A stretch of DNA of 47,884 nucleotides, from assembly GCA_029977865.1 (NCBI GenBank), contig JAPOKA010000003.1, positions 34,668 through 82,551 of the forward strand, read 5' to 3'. Position 1 is the first letter of the stretch; every line of letters starts with the position of its first letter. Of the stretch, positions 32,867 to 43,479 are shown piece after piece. This stretch comes from a bacterium (lineage in GTDB: Bacteria; Planctomycetota; Phycisphaerae; Phycisphaerales; SM1A02). Under the pieces are notes generated by a model that was given only the letters and a program-made list of their open reading frames with translations, was not told where the DNA came from and ran no database searches. A program made the position numbers and the translations under genes.

Positions 32867-34885
32867 ATGTCGACCTCCACGCGATCGGTCTCCGCGTCCG
32901 CGTCCGAACCTGCGTCGATCGAGACCTTCGCGAGCCCACTGCAGCATGCAGACGGCGAACGGCGACCGCTCGCCTCTCCCTTCGAAAAGGTCCCGGTCGC
33001 GATCCACCGCGACGCCCGCAGCGCGTCGCGGGCGCTCGCGAGGGAGATCGCCGCGCTCATCCGCGAGCGCGCCGCCGAGCGACGGACCTGCGTGCTCGGT
33101 CTCGCGACCGGATCCACCCCGACCACGCTCTACGAGGAACTCGTCCGGCTCCATCGCGAGGAGGGTCTCTCCTTCGCGAACGTCGTCACCTTCAACCTCG
33201 ACGAGTACTGGCCGATTCTTCCGGCGAGCCATCAGAGCTACCGCCGCTTCATGCAGGAACATCTCTTCGAGCACGTCGACATTCGTCCCGAGAACGTGCA
33301 CATCCCCGACGGCCGCCTCGCGCAGCCGGAGATCCCCGCCGCCTGCGCCGCCTATGAACACGCGATCGCCGACGCGGGCGGCATCGACCTGCAGATCCTC
33401 GGCATCGGCCGCACCGGCCACATCGGCTTCAACGAACCAGGCTCCGGCCGCGAGAGCCGCACGCGGCTCATCACCCTCGACCGGGTCACCCGCAAGGACG
33501 CGGCGAGCGACTTCTTCGGCGAAGAGCACGTCCCGCAGCGCGGCATCACCATGGGCGTCGGCTCGATCCTCGACGCGCGGCGGGTCGTCATGCTCGCCTT
33601 CGGCGAGGGCAAGGCGCCGGTGGTCGCCAAGGCGGTCGAGGGCGCGGTCACCGAGGCGATCGCGGCGAGCTTCCTGCAGCAGCATCCCGACGCGACCATC
33701 CTGCTCGACGAAGCTGCGGCCGCGGAACTCACCCGCATCAAGACGCCGTGGCGGATCGGTCCGTGCGACTGGGACGCAGCGCTCGTCCGCAAGGCGGTGG
33801 TCTGGCTTGCAGGCGAACGGCAGCGGGCGATCTTGAAGCTCGTCGAGGAGGACTACAACGAGCACGGTCTGCAGGACCTTCTCGCGAGCCGCGGCGGCGC
33901 CCACGAGATCAACCTCGAAGTCTTCCGCGGCCTGCAGGCGGCGATCACCGGTTGGCCCGGCGGCAAGCCCCGCGAACGCAAGCGGGCCGGCGACATCGAT
34001 CGCCCCCGCGACCGGGTCTTCCCCAAGCGAATCGTCGTCTTCAGCCCGCATCCGGACGACGACGTCATCTCGATGGGCGGCACGCTGCTGCGCCTCGTCG
34101 AGCAGGGCCACGAGGTGCATGTGGCCTACCAGACCTCGGGTTCGATCGCGGTCTTCGACGCCGATGCGTTGCGCTTCGCGGACTTCGCAGCCGACTACGG
34201 CGCTGTGTTCGGCCTCGAGGCTGGCGGTCTCGAGCGTCTCGAGCACGAGGTGCAGCGGGAACTTCGCACGAAGTCGCCGGGCGTACCCGACTCGCCGGCG
34301 GTGCGACGGCTCAAGGCCCTCATCCGCCGCGGCGAGGCGAAGGACGCGGCGCGAGTCTGCGGCATCCCCGAGGAGCGGCTTCACTTCCAGAACCTCCCCT
34401 TCTACGAGACCGGCACGGTGCGGAAGAGCCCCATCACCGATCGCGACATCGACCTCACCGTCGAGCTGCTTCGCTCGATCGAGCCTCATCAGGTCTATGC
34501 AGCGGGCGATCTCTCCGATCCGCACGGAACCCATCGCTCCTGCCTTGCGGCGGTGCTGCGGGCGATGAAGCGATGCGAGCGGGAGTCCTGGGCCGAGGAG
34601 TGCGAGACCTGGCTCTATCGCGGCGCGTGGCAGGAGTGGGAGGTCGACCGCCTCGACATGGCGGTGCCGCTCTCGCCCGGAGAGGTCGCCCGCAAGCGGC
34701 AGGCGATCTTCCGGCACCAGAGCCAGAAGGATCGCCCGCTCTTCCCCGGCCCCGACGACCGCGAGTTCTGGCAACGCGCCGAGGACCGCAACCGCACGAC
34801 CGCAAAGCGGCTCGATGCCCTCGGCCTACCTGAGTACGAGGCGGTCGAGGCGTTCGTGCGCTGGGACGGGACGAGCGTGGAGTAG
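32867..34885 (+). CDS. nagB: Glucosamine-6-phosphate deaminase fused to PIG-L deacetylase
   Basis: 672 residues. Residues about 40-340 are NagB-like: LATGSTPTTLYEEL (79-92), TFNLDEYWPI, and LGIGRTGHIGFNEPGSGRESRTR. In E. coli NagB the last motif is NDGHIAFNEP; here the catalytic Asp141 position is Thr183, while His185 and the Glu in FNEP remain. Residues about 380-640 are a PIG-L/LmbE-type zinc deacetylase with PHPDDD (394-399) and DPHGTH. Similar fusions occur in Bacteroidota. It probably acts on amino-sugar phosphates or N-acetyl sugars. The start is uncertain; MPRSNSQ (32822) is an alternative. Alternative substrates are likely. Confidence 0.9.
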   Translation: MSTSTRSVSASASEPASIETFASPLQHADGERRPLASPFEKVPVAIHRDARSASRALAREIAALIRERAAERRTCVLGLATGSTPTTLYEELVRLHREEGLSFANVVTFNLDEYWPILPASHQSYRRFMQEHLFEHVDIRPENVHIPDGRLAQPEIPAACAAYEHAIADAGGIDLQILGIGRTGHIGFNEPGSGRESRTRLITLDRVTRKDAASDFFGEEHVPQRGITMGVGSILDARRVVMLAFGEGKAPVVAKAVEGAVTEAIAASFLQQHPDATILLDEAAAAELTRIKTPWRIGPCDWDAALVRKAVVWLAGERQRAILKLVEEDYNEHGLQDLLASRGGAHEINLEVFRGLQAAITGWPGGKPRERKRAGDIDRPRDRVFPKRIVVFSPHPDDDVISMGGTLLRLVEQGHEVHVAYQTSGSIAVFDADALRFADFAADYGAVFGLEAGGLERLEHEVQRELRTKSPGVPDSPAVRRLKALIRRGEAKDAARVCGIPEERLHFQNLPFYETGTVRKSPITDRDIDLTVELLRSIEPHQVYAAGDLSDPHGTHRSCLAAVLRAMKRCERESWAEECETWLYRGAWQEWEVDRLDMAVPLSPGEVARKRQAIFRHQSQKDRPLFPGPDDREFWQRAEDRNRTTAKRLDALGLPEYEAVEAFVRWDGTSVE

Positions 34886-34951
34886 CCGCGCCCGCCTGAG
34901 TTCGCACGATCGTGCGGGCTCGGCGTTGCTCACAGAGTCGAGACCGACCCC

Positions 34952-36910
<1,959 letters not shown>

Positions 36911-36917
36911 GCGAGGG

Positions 36918-36922
36918 CTCCC
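36918..36922 (-). promoter_or_regulatory. Shine-Dalgarno GGGAG deciding the GTG start of thiC
   Basis: GGGAG on the minus strand lies seven bases before the GTG at 36910. Together with the jump in G/C third positions it selects this start. The spacing is normal for a Shine-Dalgarno. Confidence 0.7.
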
Positions 36923-37110
36923 AAGGATCGGGCGGAGGGATCGGGCACGGGTTCGTGCAGGTGAACAAGCCAATTCGGCGGTCATGCGACGCGCCACCAC
37001 ACCGCGCGGCGAGATGCGTCGATCCCGGTGCGGTTCGCCTCGAGACGGGAGAGCGGAGTCCCGCGTCCTGCTGCGGCCTTCGCACTCAAAGGCCGGCGGA
37101 CACGGTTCAG

Positions 37111-37201
37111 ACGCGTTCCCTACGCCGGTGCGAGCCGGATCAGGTTCGACGGGTGCCTCTCAGCCCGGTGACGAACTGCCCGTCCCGTGCGCCCCGCGCG
37201 T
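37111..37201 (-). promoter_or_regulatory. TPP riboswitch (THI element)
   Basis: The minus strand has the conserved CTGAGA, ACCC, GAACCTGATC, and GGCGTAGGGAA elements of the TPP aptamer, in order, and P1 is closed by ACGCG at the 5' end pairing with CGCGT at the 3' end. The aptamer lies about 200 bases before the thiC start. Thiamin pyrophosphate binding would lower thiC expression, either by terminating or by hiding the start; the expression platform (36911-37110) is not resolved. Confidence 0.95.
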
Positions 37202-37251
37202 GGCGAGGAGTGTAGCGGAGGGGGGAGGTGAGCCGGACGCGAGCCCGCAGG

Positions 37252-39231
37252 TCACGAGAGGATCTTCATGCCCGTCGCGGCGAAGTACTCGTAGGTCGCA
37301 TCGAGCTTCGGATCAGGCGGCACCCAGATCACCAGTCCGTCGCGGCCGCGGGTCATGAGCACGCGGTAGGCATTGCGGCGGAGATCGAGCGGCGACTCCG
37401 GCGCCGCGCGCCGAACGTAGCCCTTGGCGTGGGCATTCGACCACTCCCAGCCTCCGCCCTTGCCACCCTGAAGGATGAAGTCCTCGCCCCAGGTGAGAAC
37501 CGCCGCGTCGAGTTCGAGACCCTGCACATCAAACTCCGACGGCGCGATGGTGAGGTTTCGTCCGGAGAAGCTCGACTCGTCGCCGTCGGCGAACCAGCGG
37601 GCGAGCGGAAAGAACTTCGGCTTGGGTTGGATTCCGTACTGCTCGGGAATGCGCACGCGTGCCGAGACCAACAGACCGTACCTGGCATCGGCCTGCTCGC
37701 CGTACCGTTCTCGGACGTAGCGCTTCGCCACACCTAGATCTCGCGTCAGTCGCAGCGCGAAGCGGGCCGCTTCAAGCTCTTCAACAAGCGGCGCGACGCG
37801 TTGCGGAGCCTCTGGTCCATCGACGATCGCCTTGACCACCTGATCGAGGACATCGGCACGATGTGCGCGCAGCACCGCGGTGAGGTGCAGCGACGAATCG
37901 CGCTGATAGAGCAGCCCCGTGAATGGATTCGCAAGATGCTCAGGGCCGGAGACCGACCACTCGGCATGGCGAGGCGACTCGCGAATCGCCTTGGCCCACT
38001 GGCCGATCCCGCCTTCCTCACCCACGTGGATCTCCTGACCGCCCCCAATCAGGGCCAGCACCACACACCACTCGGGAACACGTTCCGCGAACTCGATGAA
38101 GAGTTCCGGCTCGCTCGCCACGCGTGAAAGATCGCCATCCTTGTGCTTGCGACGAACCTGCTCTTCGTCCCAGGCTCGCTGGGCCTCGTCGTAGATGAGC
38201 ACATGCTCCGGTGGGATCGGGTTGCGCTTCGAGCTGTACGTGCGAACGTAGTCCTTGACGCCTCGCACGAACGTCTTGCCACTCACCGACTCCGAGGACA
38301 GCTCGTACTGCAGAACCTGAACGAGCGGACCGTTGCCGGAGAGATACACCGCCGGTGCTGCAGGCTTTCCGTGGTCTCGTTCCACTGCGAGCTCATCAAG
38401 AACCTCGGAGTGTGCCACCCGCAGACCCACCAGCGTCTTGCCCGAACCGGGCACGCCGGACAGCAAGACCAGGCGACGCGTCTTGGTTGCGGCGGCCTCG
38501 TGACAGATCCGGATGATCGCGTCGACCGCTGGATCGGTGCAGGCGCTCGCGCGCTTGATGCGCGGCAGAGCGCGGTGACGTAGGAGATGCCTCGCCGCAG
38601 CGACGATCGTCGGGAGTGGTCGATACGACTCGGGAGCAAGGAACTCATCGACGGTGATCGGCTTGAGTGGTGGATCAAGGTGCGGTCGATCGAGCGAGGC
38701 GATCAGGGCATCGAGCCCGTCCGGTCCGGTCACGTGAACACCGCAATCCTGTCGCTGGTATCCGCGTGCCTGGGTGGGGACGAGCACGGCGTGCACCGGC
38801 TTGTCCTCGCACTGGCTGTGATAGTTGGCGAGGTCCCTCGCATACGCCGAGACCTGGTCGAGATGCGCCTGTGTCGCGTCGTGGCGTCCTTTGAGTTCGA
38901 CGACGACGACCGCGCCCGTGACGAGCAGGATGATGTCGGGACGCCGTGCCTCGTAGGGCAGGCGGTACTCGAGCAGCGCCGAATATCCGCGGGCCTTGGG
39001 CTCTCGATCGACCGTCTTCGAGACTTCCAACTGGATCGGCGGAATGCTCTCATCCCACGCCCTGACCTGCTGTGGCTCGGCGTCTGGCAGGAACGCAAAG
39101 AGCATCTCGCGAATCCGACGCGGTCGTTCAGAACCAAAGGTCGGGAAGTCGCCGCACCAACCGCATCCATCGCGGAGGGCCTCGCCCTCATTGTGGTCTT
39201 GACCGTGCTCAGGCTGTGGCTGCTGACTCAT
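37252..39231 (-). CDS. Predicted nuclease-helicase, DUF2075/Schlafen-group-3-like
   Basis: 659 residues from the ATG at 39231, which has GGAG upstream. Residues about 85-160 look like a PD-(D/E)xK nuclease: PD at 98-99, VELKG with E112-x-K114, and a Q121-x4-Q126 helix. Residues about 250-640 form an SF1-type helicase of the DUF2075/SLFN-g3 family with Walker A GVPGSGKT (259-266) and Walker B DEAQ (348-351), later TRGRDGLVIWVP. Such proteins are found in defence loci, but here no methylase or other defence gene is adjacent. A 16-bp palindrome lies 82 bp upstream. Confidence 0.85.
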   Translation of the reverse strand: MSQQPQPEHGQDHNEGEALRDGCGWCGDFPTFGSERPRRIREMLFAFLPDAEPQQVRAWDESIPPIQLEVSKTVDREPKARGYSALLEYRLPYEARRPDIILLVTGAVVVVELKGRHDATQAHLDQVSAYARDLANYHSQCEDKPVHAVLVPTQARGYQRQDCGVHVTGPDGLDALIASLDRPHLDPPLKPITVDEFLAPESYRPLPTIVAAARHLLRHRALPRIKRASACTDPAVDAIIRICHEAAATKTRRLVLLSGVPGSGKTLVGLRVAHSEVLDELAVERDHGKPAAPAVYLSGNGPLVQVLQYELSSESVSGKTFVRGVKDYVRTYSSKRNPIPPEHVLIYDEAQRAWDEEQVRRKHKDGDLSRVASEPELFIEFAERVPEWCVVLALIGGGQEIHVGEEGGIGQWAKAIRESPRHAEWSVSGPEHLANPFTGLLYQRDSSLHLTAVLRAHRADVLDQVVKAIVDGPEAPQRVAPLVEELEAARFALRLTRDLGVAKRYVRERYGEQADARYGLLVSARVRIPEQYGIQPKPKFFPLARWFADGDESSFSGRNLTIAPSEFDVQGLELDAAVLTWGEDFILQGGKGGGWEWSNAHAKGYVRRAAPESPLDLRRNAYRVLMTRGRDGLVIWVPPDPKLDATYEYFAATGMKILS

Positions 39232-39602
39232 CGGCCCGGCTCCAGGTGATGGCGATTGGTGTCGTTGATCCCGCCACACAATCCCGGGAACAAGAGGATC
39301 CAACCTCCCGGGTGTCGGCGATCGCCGACCGATCGGACTCTACCGACCTCGGGTGACGACGCCGTGGCAGGGCCGCCGCGGAGATTGGCAGGTTTCCGAT
39401 CCGCACCTCCCGACTCCGCTCCTCCCCTCCGCCTCGCGGCGCTTGGCACCACCTCCGCGCCGCTGTGCTGAGCCGAAGCCCGCCTGACCGGTCTGCCGCT
39501 GCGAGTCGATCGCTCGGCGATCGCCTCCCCCGCATCCCTCGGCAATCGCCACCCCCTCGGCCACGCGCGATCGCCGCTCCCCGCCCCCGTACCATCCTTG
39601 CC
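39232..39602. other. 371-bp gap between the nuclease-helicase and the kynurenine operon
   Basis: No gene is seen. The gap separates divergent transcription units and holds both promoters. It contains a perfect 16-bp palindrome (39314-39329). The ACMSD side is C/T-rich and has no clear Shine-Dalgarno. Confidence 0.7.
39314..39329. promoter_or_regulatory. Perfect 16-bp palindrome upstream of the nuclease-helicase gene
   Basis: GTCGGCGATCGCCGAC is its own reverse complement and lies 82 bp before the helicase start. It contains the GCGATCGC octamer that is frequent across this window, so it may be a dimeric regulator site or just part of that bias. Confidence 0.5.
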
Positions 39603-40655
39603 ATGGCAGACGTCCTCTCGATCGACCTCCACACCCACATCCTGCCGCCGGAGTGGCCGGACCTGAAGTCGGCCTCGGGCTACGGCGGATGGGTCGATCT
39701 CGAGAAGACCGGGCCGGGCTGCGGTCGGCTCGTCATCGACGGCAAGCACTTCCGCGACATCTGCTCGCGCTCGTGGGATCCCGCCACGCGGCTGGCCGAA
39801 TGCGACGAGCACCTCGTCCGGACCCAGGTCCTCTCGACGGTGCCGGTCATGTTCAACTACTGGGCGCAGCCCCGGGACTGCCTCTCCTTCAGCCGCTACC
39901 TCAACGAACACATCGCGAGCGTGGTCGCGGCGCATCCGGGCCGCTTCGAAGGCCTCGGCACCGTGCCGATGCAGGACCCCGAACTGGCGATCGGCGAACT
40001 CGAGCGCTGCGTGCGCGAGCTCGGCCTCCGCGGCGTCGAGATCGGCAGCCACGTCAACAGCTGGAATCTCGACGCCGAGGAACTCACGCCCTTCTTCGCG
40101 GCGGCCGAATCGCTCGGGGCCGCGATCTTCGTGCACCCCTGGGAGATGATGGGACGCAACGAGATGCCCAGGCACTGGCTCCCATGGCTCGTCGGTATGC
40201 CCGCCGAGACCGCCCGCGCCGCGTGCAGCCTCGTGTTCGGCGGCGTGCTCGAGCGCTTCCCGCGGCTTCGCGTGGCCCTCGCCCACGGCGGCGGCTCGTT
40301 CCCCTTCACCCTCGGCCGCATCGACCACGGCCATCGAGTGCGGCCGGATCTCTGCGCGACCGTCATCGAGAAGAGCCCGAGCCGCTACCTCGACCGGCTC
40401 TACGTCGACAGCCTCGTCCACGACGCGAAGGCGCTGCGCTACCTCGTCGAGCTGCTCGGGGCAGAGCGCATCGCACTCGGCAGCGACTATCCCTTCCCGC
40501 TCGGCGAGCACGTGCCGGGTTCGCTGGTGCGATCGATGACCGATCTCACCGACCTCCAGAAGGCACGCATCCTCCGCGGCACCGCGGAGGAGTTCCTCGG
40601 GATCGCCTCATCCGCGGCCGCCCGCGCCGACGCAGCCGAGGTCCACCGCGGATGA
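39603..40655 (+). CDS. 2-amino-3-carboxymuconate-6-semialdehyde decarboxylase (ACMSD)
   Basis: 350 residues, amidohydrolase-2 family TIM barrel. The N-terminal metal motif is DLHTHILPPEWP, followed by GCGRLVIDGKHFRDI; FVHPWEMMGRNEMPRHWLPWL, LAHGGGSFPFTLGRIDHG and ALGSDYPFPLGEHVPG are ACMSD signatures. It decarboxylates the unstable product of 3-hydroxyanthranilate oxidation, steering tryptophan carbon to catabolism rather than to quinolinate and NAD. It is the first gene of an operon with three kynurenine enzymes, overlapping kynU by 4 bp. Confidence 0.92.
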   Translation: MADVLSIDLHTHILPPEWPDLKSASGYGGWVDLEKTGPGCGRLVIDGKHFRDICSRSWDPATRLAECDEHLVRTQVLSTVPVMFNYWAQPRDCLSFSRYLNEHIASVVAAHPGRFEGLGTVPMQDPELAIGELERCVRELGLRGVEIGSHVNSWNLDAEELTPFFAAAESLGAAIFVHPWEMMGRNEMPRHWLPWLVGMPAETARAACSLVFGGVLERFPRLRVALAHGGGSFPFTLGRIDHGHRVRPDLCATVIEKSPSRYLDRLYVDSLVHDAKALRYLVELLGAERIALGSDYPFPLGEHVPGSLVRSMTDLTDLQKARILRGTAEEFLGIASSAAARADAAEVHRG

Positions 40656-42004
40656 GCGAGGGCGGACCGATCGACACCCTCGAGGCAGCCCACGTCGGCG
40701 CCTTCGAGACCTCCGAGGCCTTCGCGCGGCACCTCGATGCGATCGATCCCGTGCGCGGCATCGCGGCGGAGTTCCTCCACCCCGAAGGCCCCTTCGACGG
40801 CCGCGCCCTCTACTTCTGCGGCCACTCGCTCGGCCTGCAGCCGCGACGGACCCGCGAATACCTCGGCGAGGAACTCGACGACTGGGCGTCGCTCGCGGTG
40901 CAGGGACACCTCGCGGCGCGGCGGCCCTGGTACGACTACCACCTGCGTGCGCGAGAAGCGCTCGCCCGCGTGGTCGGCGCGAAGCCCGACGAGGTCGTCG
41001 CCATGAACGGCCTCACCACCAATCTGCATCTGCTGATGCTCTCCTTCCATCGCCCCGAGGGAAGGCGGCGGAAGCTCCTGATGGAGAAGCCGGCGTTTCC
41101 CTCCGACACCTACGCGGTCAAGACCCACCTTCGCGCCCGGGGCTTCGACCCGGTCGGCGATCTCGTCGAGGTCTCGCCGCGCGATGGCGAGGAGATCCTG
41201 CGCACCGAGGACGTGGTCGCGGCGATCGAGCGCGAAGGCGATTCGCTCTGCTCGGTGATGCTCGCGGGCGTCGACTTCCTCACCGGCACGCGGCTCGACA
41301 TCGCGGCGGTGGTCGCGGCGGCACATCGCGTCGGCGCGACCGCGGGCTTCGATCTCGCCCATGCCGCCGGCAACGTGCCGCTTCGCCTGCACGAGTGGAA
41401 CGCGGACTGGGCGGCGTGGTGCCACTACAAGTACATGAACTCCGGGCCCGGCGCGATCGGCGGCGCCTTCGTCCACGAGCGCCACGCGACGAGCAACCTG
41501 CCTCGCTTCGCGGGCTGGTGGGGGAACGAACCGGCGACCCGCTTCAAGATGCAGTTGATCCCGGAGTTCCATCCCGTCGCCGGCGCCGACGGCTGGCAGC
41601 TCTCGAATCCGCCGATCATGGCGCTCGCGCCGCTGCTCGCCTCGCTTGAACTCTTCGATCGCGCGGGCATGGACCGGCTTCGCACCAAGAGCAGGGTGCT
41701 CACGGGCTATCTCGAGTGGCTCCTCCGCGAGCGGCACGGCGACGAGGTGAAGGTGGTGACGCCGTCCGATCCGGAGCGGCGCGGCGCTCAGCTCTCGCTG
41801 CGCTTCCCCAAGGTCGACGCCCGCGCAGTGGTCCTGACCCTGCGCACCGCCGGGGCGGTGGTCGACTTCCGCGAGCCCGACCTGATCCGGGTGGCACCGA
41901 CACCGCTCACGAACTCCTTCCTCGACTGCTGGCGGCTCGCCGACATCATCGGTCCCGCCCTCAAGGGAGCCCACGGCGTCGAGGTCGTGGGTGGATTCCA
42001 TTGA
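40652..42004 (+). CDS. kynU: Kynureninase
   Basis: 450 residues, PLP-dependent aspartate aminotransferase fold. GHSLGLQPRRTREYL and ARVVGAKPDEVVAMNGLTTNL are typical; AGFDLAHAAGNVPL and WCHYKYMNSGPGAIGGAFVHE carry the PLP-binding Lys (HYKYMN). RGAQLSLRF and a conserved VDFREPDLIRVAPTPLTNS close it. It cleaves (3-hydroxy)kynurenine to (3-hydroxy)anthranilate and alanine. ATGA overlaps exist at both ends of the gene order (the next gene starts in this stop codon). Confidence 0.96.
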   Translation: MSEGGPIDTLEAAHVGAFETSEAFARHLDAIDPVRGIAAEFLHPEGPFDGRALYFCGHSLGLQPRRTREYLGEELDDWASLAVQGHLAARRPWYDYHLRAREALARVVGAKPDEVVAMNGLTTNLHLLMLSFHRPEGRRRKLLMEKPAFPSDTYAVKTHLRARGFDPVGDLVEVSPRDGEEILRTEDVVAAIEREGDSLCSVMLAGVDFLTGTRLDIAAVVAAAHRVGATAGFDLAHAAGNVPLRLHEWNADWAAWCHYKYMNSGPGAIGGAFVHERHATSNLPRFAGWWGNEPATRFKMQLIPEFHPVAGADGWQLSNPPIMALAPLLASLELFDRAGMDRLRTKSRVLTGYLEWLLRERHGDEVKVVTPSDPERRGAQLSLRFPKVDARAVVLTLRTAGAVVDFREPDLIRVAPTPLTNSFLDCWRLADIIGPALKGAHGVEVVGGFH

Positions 42005-43479
42005 GCGCAGTCGCGCACGATGCCGCGTCGCGGTCGGGCGAAGGCCGCACGGCGCTCGTCGTCGGCGCCGGCCTCGCCGGATGCCTGCTTGCGGTCTATC
42101 TCGCCCGCGATGGTTGGAAGGTGACGCTCTGCGAGCGCCGCGGCGATCCCCGCAAGGCCGGATCGGGCGGCGGACGTTCGATCAACCTCGCGATCTCGGC
42201 ACGAGGCCTCAAGGCCCTTCGCCGCGCCGGGCTCGAAGAGAAGGTGCTCGAAGAGGGCGTACGCATGCCCGGCCGCGTGATCCATCCGGTCTCGGGCGAA
42301 CCGTTCTTTACCCCCTACAGCGCAGATCCAACCCGGGCGATCAACTCGGTGAGCCGCGGCGGCCTCAATCGACTGCTGCTCGAGGCGGCCGAAGCCGAGG
42401 CGAGTTGCGAGGTCTTCTTCGATCGCCGCGCGATCGAGGTCGACTTCGAGCGCGGCGCCGTCGAGTTCGAGACGCCTTCCGGGCGCGAGCGACGCGAGGC
42501 GGATCTTGTCGTCGGCACCGACGGGGCGTACTCGGCGATCCGCGCGGTGATGCAGAAGAACGAGCGCTTCGACTACGCGCAGGAGTACCTCGGCCACGGA
42601 TACAAGGAACTGGTCATTCCGCCGATCGCCGTCGGAAGCGGACCGCACGCGCCGTGGGCGATGGATCCTGCGGGCCTTCACATCTGGCCGCGGGGCGGCT
42701 CGATGATGATCGCGCTTCCCAATCGCGACGGCTCCTTCACTTGCACGCTCTTCTGGCCCTGGGAAGGGCCGGGGTCCTTCGCCGAGATCGCAACGCCCGC
42801 GCAGGCGACCGCGCACTTCAGGAAGGTCTATCCCGACGCGGTGCCGCTGATGCCGACCCTCGAAGAGGACTACGGCCGCAATCCCGTGGGAAGCCTGGTC
42901 ACGGTGCGGTGCCGCCCGTGGACCCGCGGCGGACGCGTGGCGCTCCTCGGCGATGCTGCGCATGCGATCGTCCCGTTCTACGGCCAAGGGGCGAACGCGA
43001 GCTTCGAGGATTGCGAGGCGCTGCTCGAGGCGCTGCGATCCCATCGCGAGGTGCCGGCGGCGCTCGAGGCCTACGAGAAGGCCCGCAAGGCAAACGGCGA
43101 TGCGATCGCAGACCTCGCCCTGCGCAACTTCATCGAGATGCGCGATCTCGCGGGGCGGCGGTCGTTCCGAATCCGAAAGTGGTTCGAGCACCTCTTGACG
43201 CGCCTCTTCCCGAACTCCTTCGAGCCGCTCTACGACCGCGTCTCCTTCGGCACCAAGCCCTATGTCGAGGCGTTGGCGACGGCGCATCGGCACGATCGCG
43301 GGTTCCGACTCGCGGCGCGGCTCGCGATCGCGGCGCTGGCGGTGATCCTGCTCGCGGGGGCGGCGCTGCTCGTCTCGCGGGGACTCGTCGCCCGCGACGC
43401 CAAGAGCCGCGACCGCGAAGGACCTGTCGCCTCGTCTCACGCTTCATCCCACGCAGCACCCGCAACGGAGTCGCCATGA
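42001..43479 (+). CDS. kmo: Kynurenine 3-monooxygenase with C-terminal membrane anchor
   Basis: 492 residues. FAD-binding VVGAGLAGCLLAVYLARDGW is at the start, SGGGRSINLAISARGLKALR follows, and the GD motif is ALLGDAAHAIVPFYGQGANA. It hydroxylates kynurenine with NADPH and O2. A hydrophobic segment near 440-460 (RLAIAALAVILLAGAALLVS) looks like a membrane anchor, as in the mitochondrial enzyme of eukaryotes. No ATG precedes the FAD motif, so the start is TTG at 42001, overlapping the kynU stop (TTGA); GGGTGGA upstream supports it. Confidence 0.93.
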   Translation: MSAVAHDAASRSGEGRTALVVGAGLAGCLLAVYLARDGWKVTLCERRGDPRKAGSGGGRSINLAISARGLKALRRAGLEEKVLEEGVRMPGRVIHPVSGEPFFTPYSADPTRAINSVSRGGLNRLLLEAAEAEASCEVFFDRRAIEVDFERGAVEFETPSGRERREADLVVGTDGAYSAIRAVMQKNERFDYAQEYLGHGYKELVIPPIAVGSGPHAPWAMDPAGLHIWPRGGSMMIALPNRDGSFTCTLFWPWEGPGSFAEIATPAQATAHFRKVYPDAVPLMPTLEEDYGRNPVGSLVTVRCRPWTRGGRVALLGDAAHAIVPFYGQGANASFEDCEALLEALRSHREVPAALEAYEKARKANGDAIADLALRNFIEMRDLAGRRSFRIRKWFEHLLTRLFPNSFEPLYDRVSFGTKPYVEALATAHRHDRGFRLAARLAIAALAVILLAGAALLVSRGLVARDAKSRDREGPVASSHASSHAAPATESP

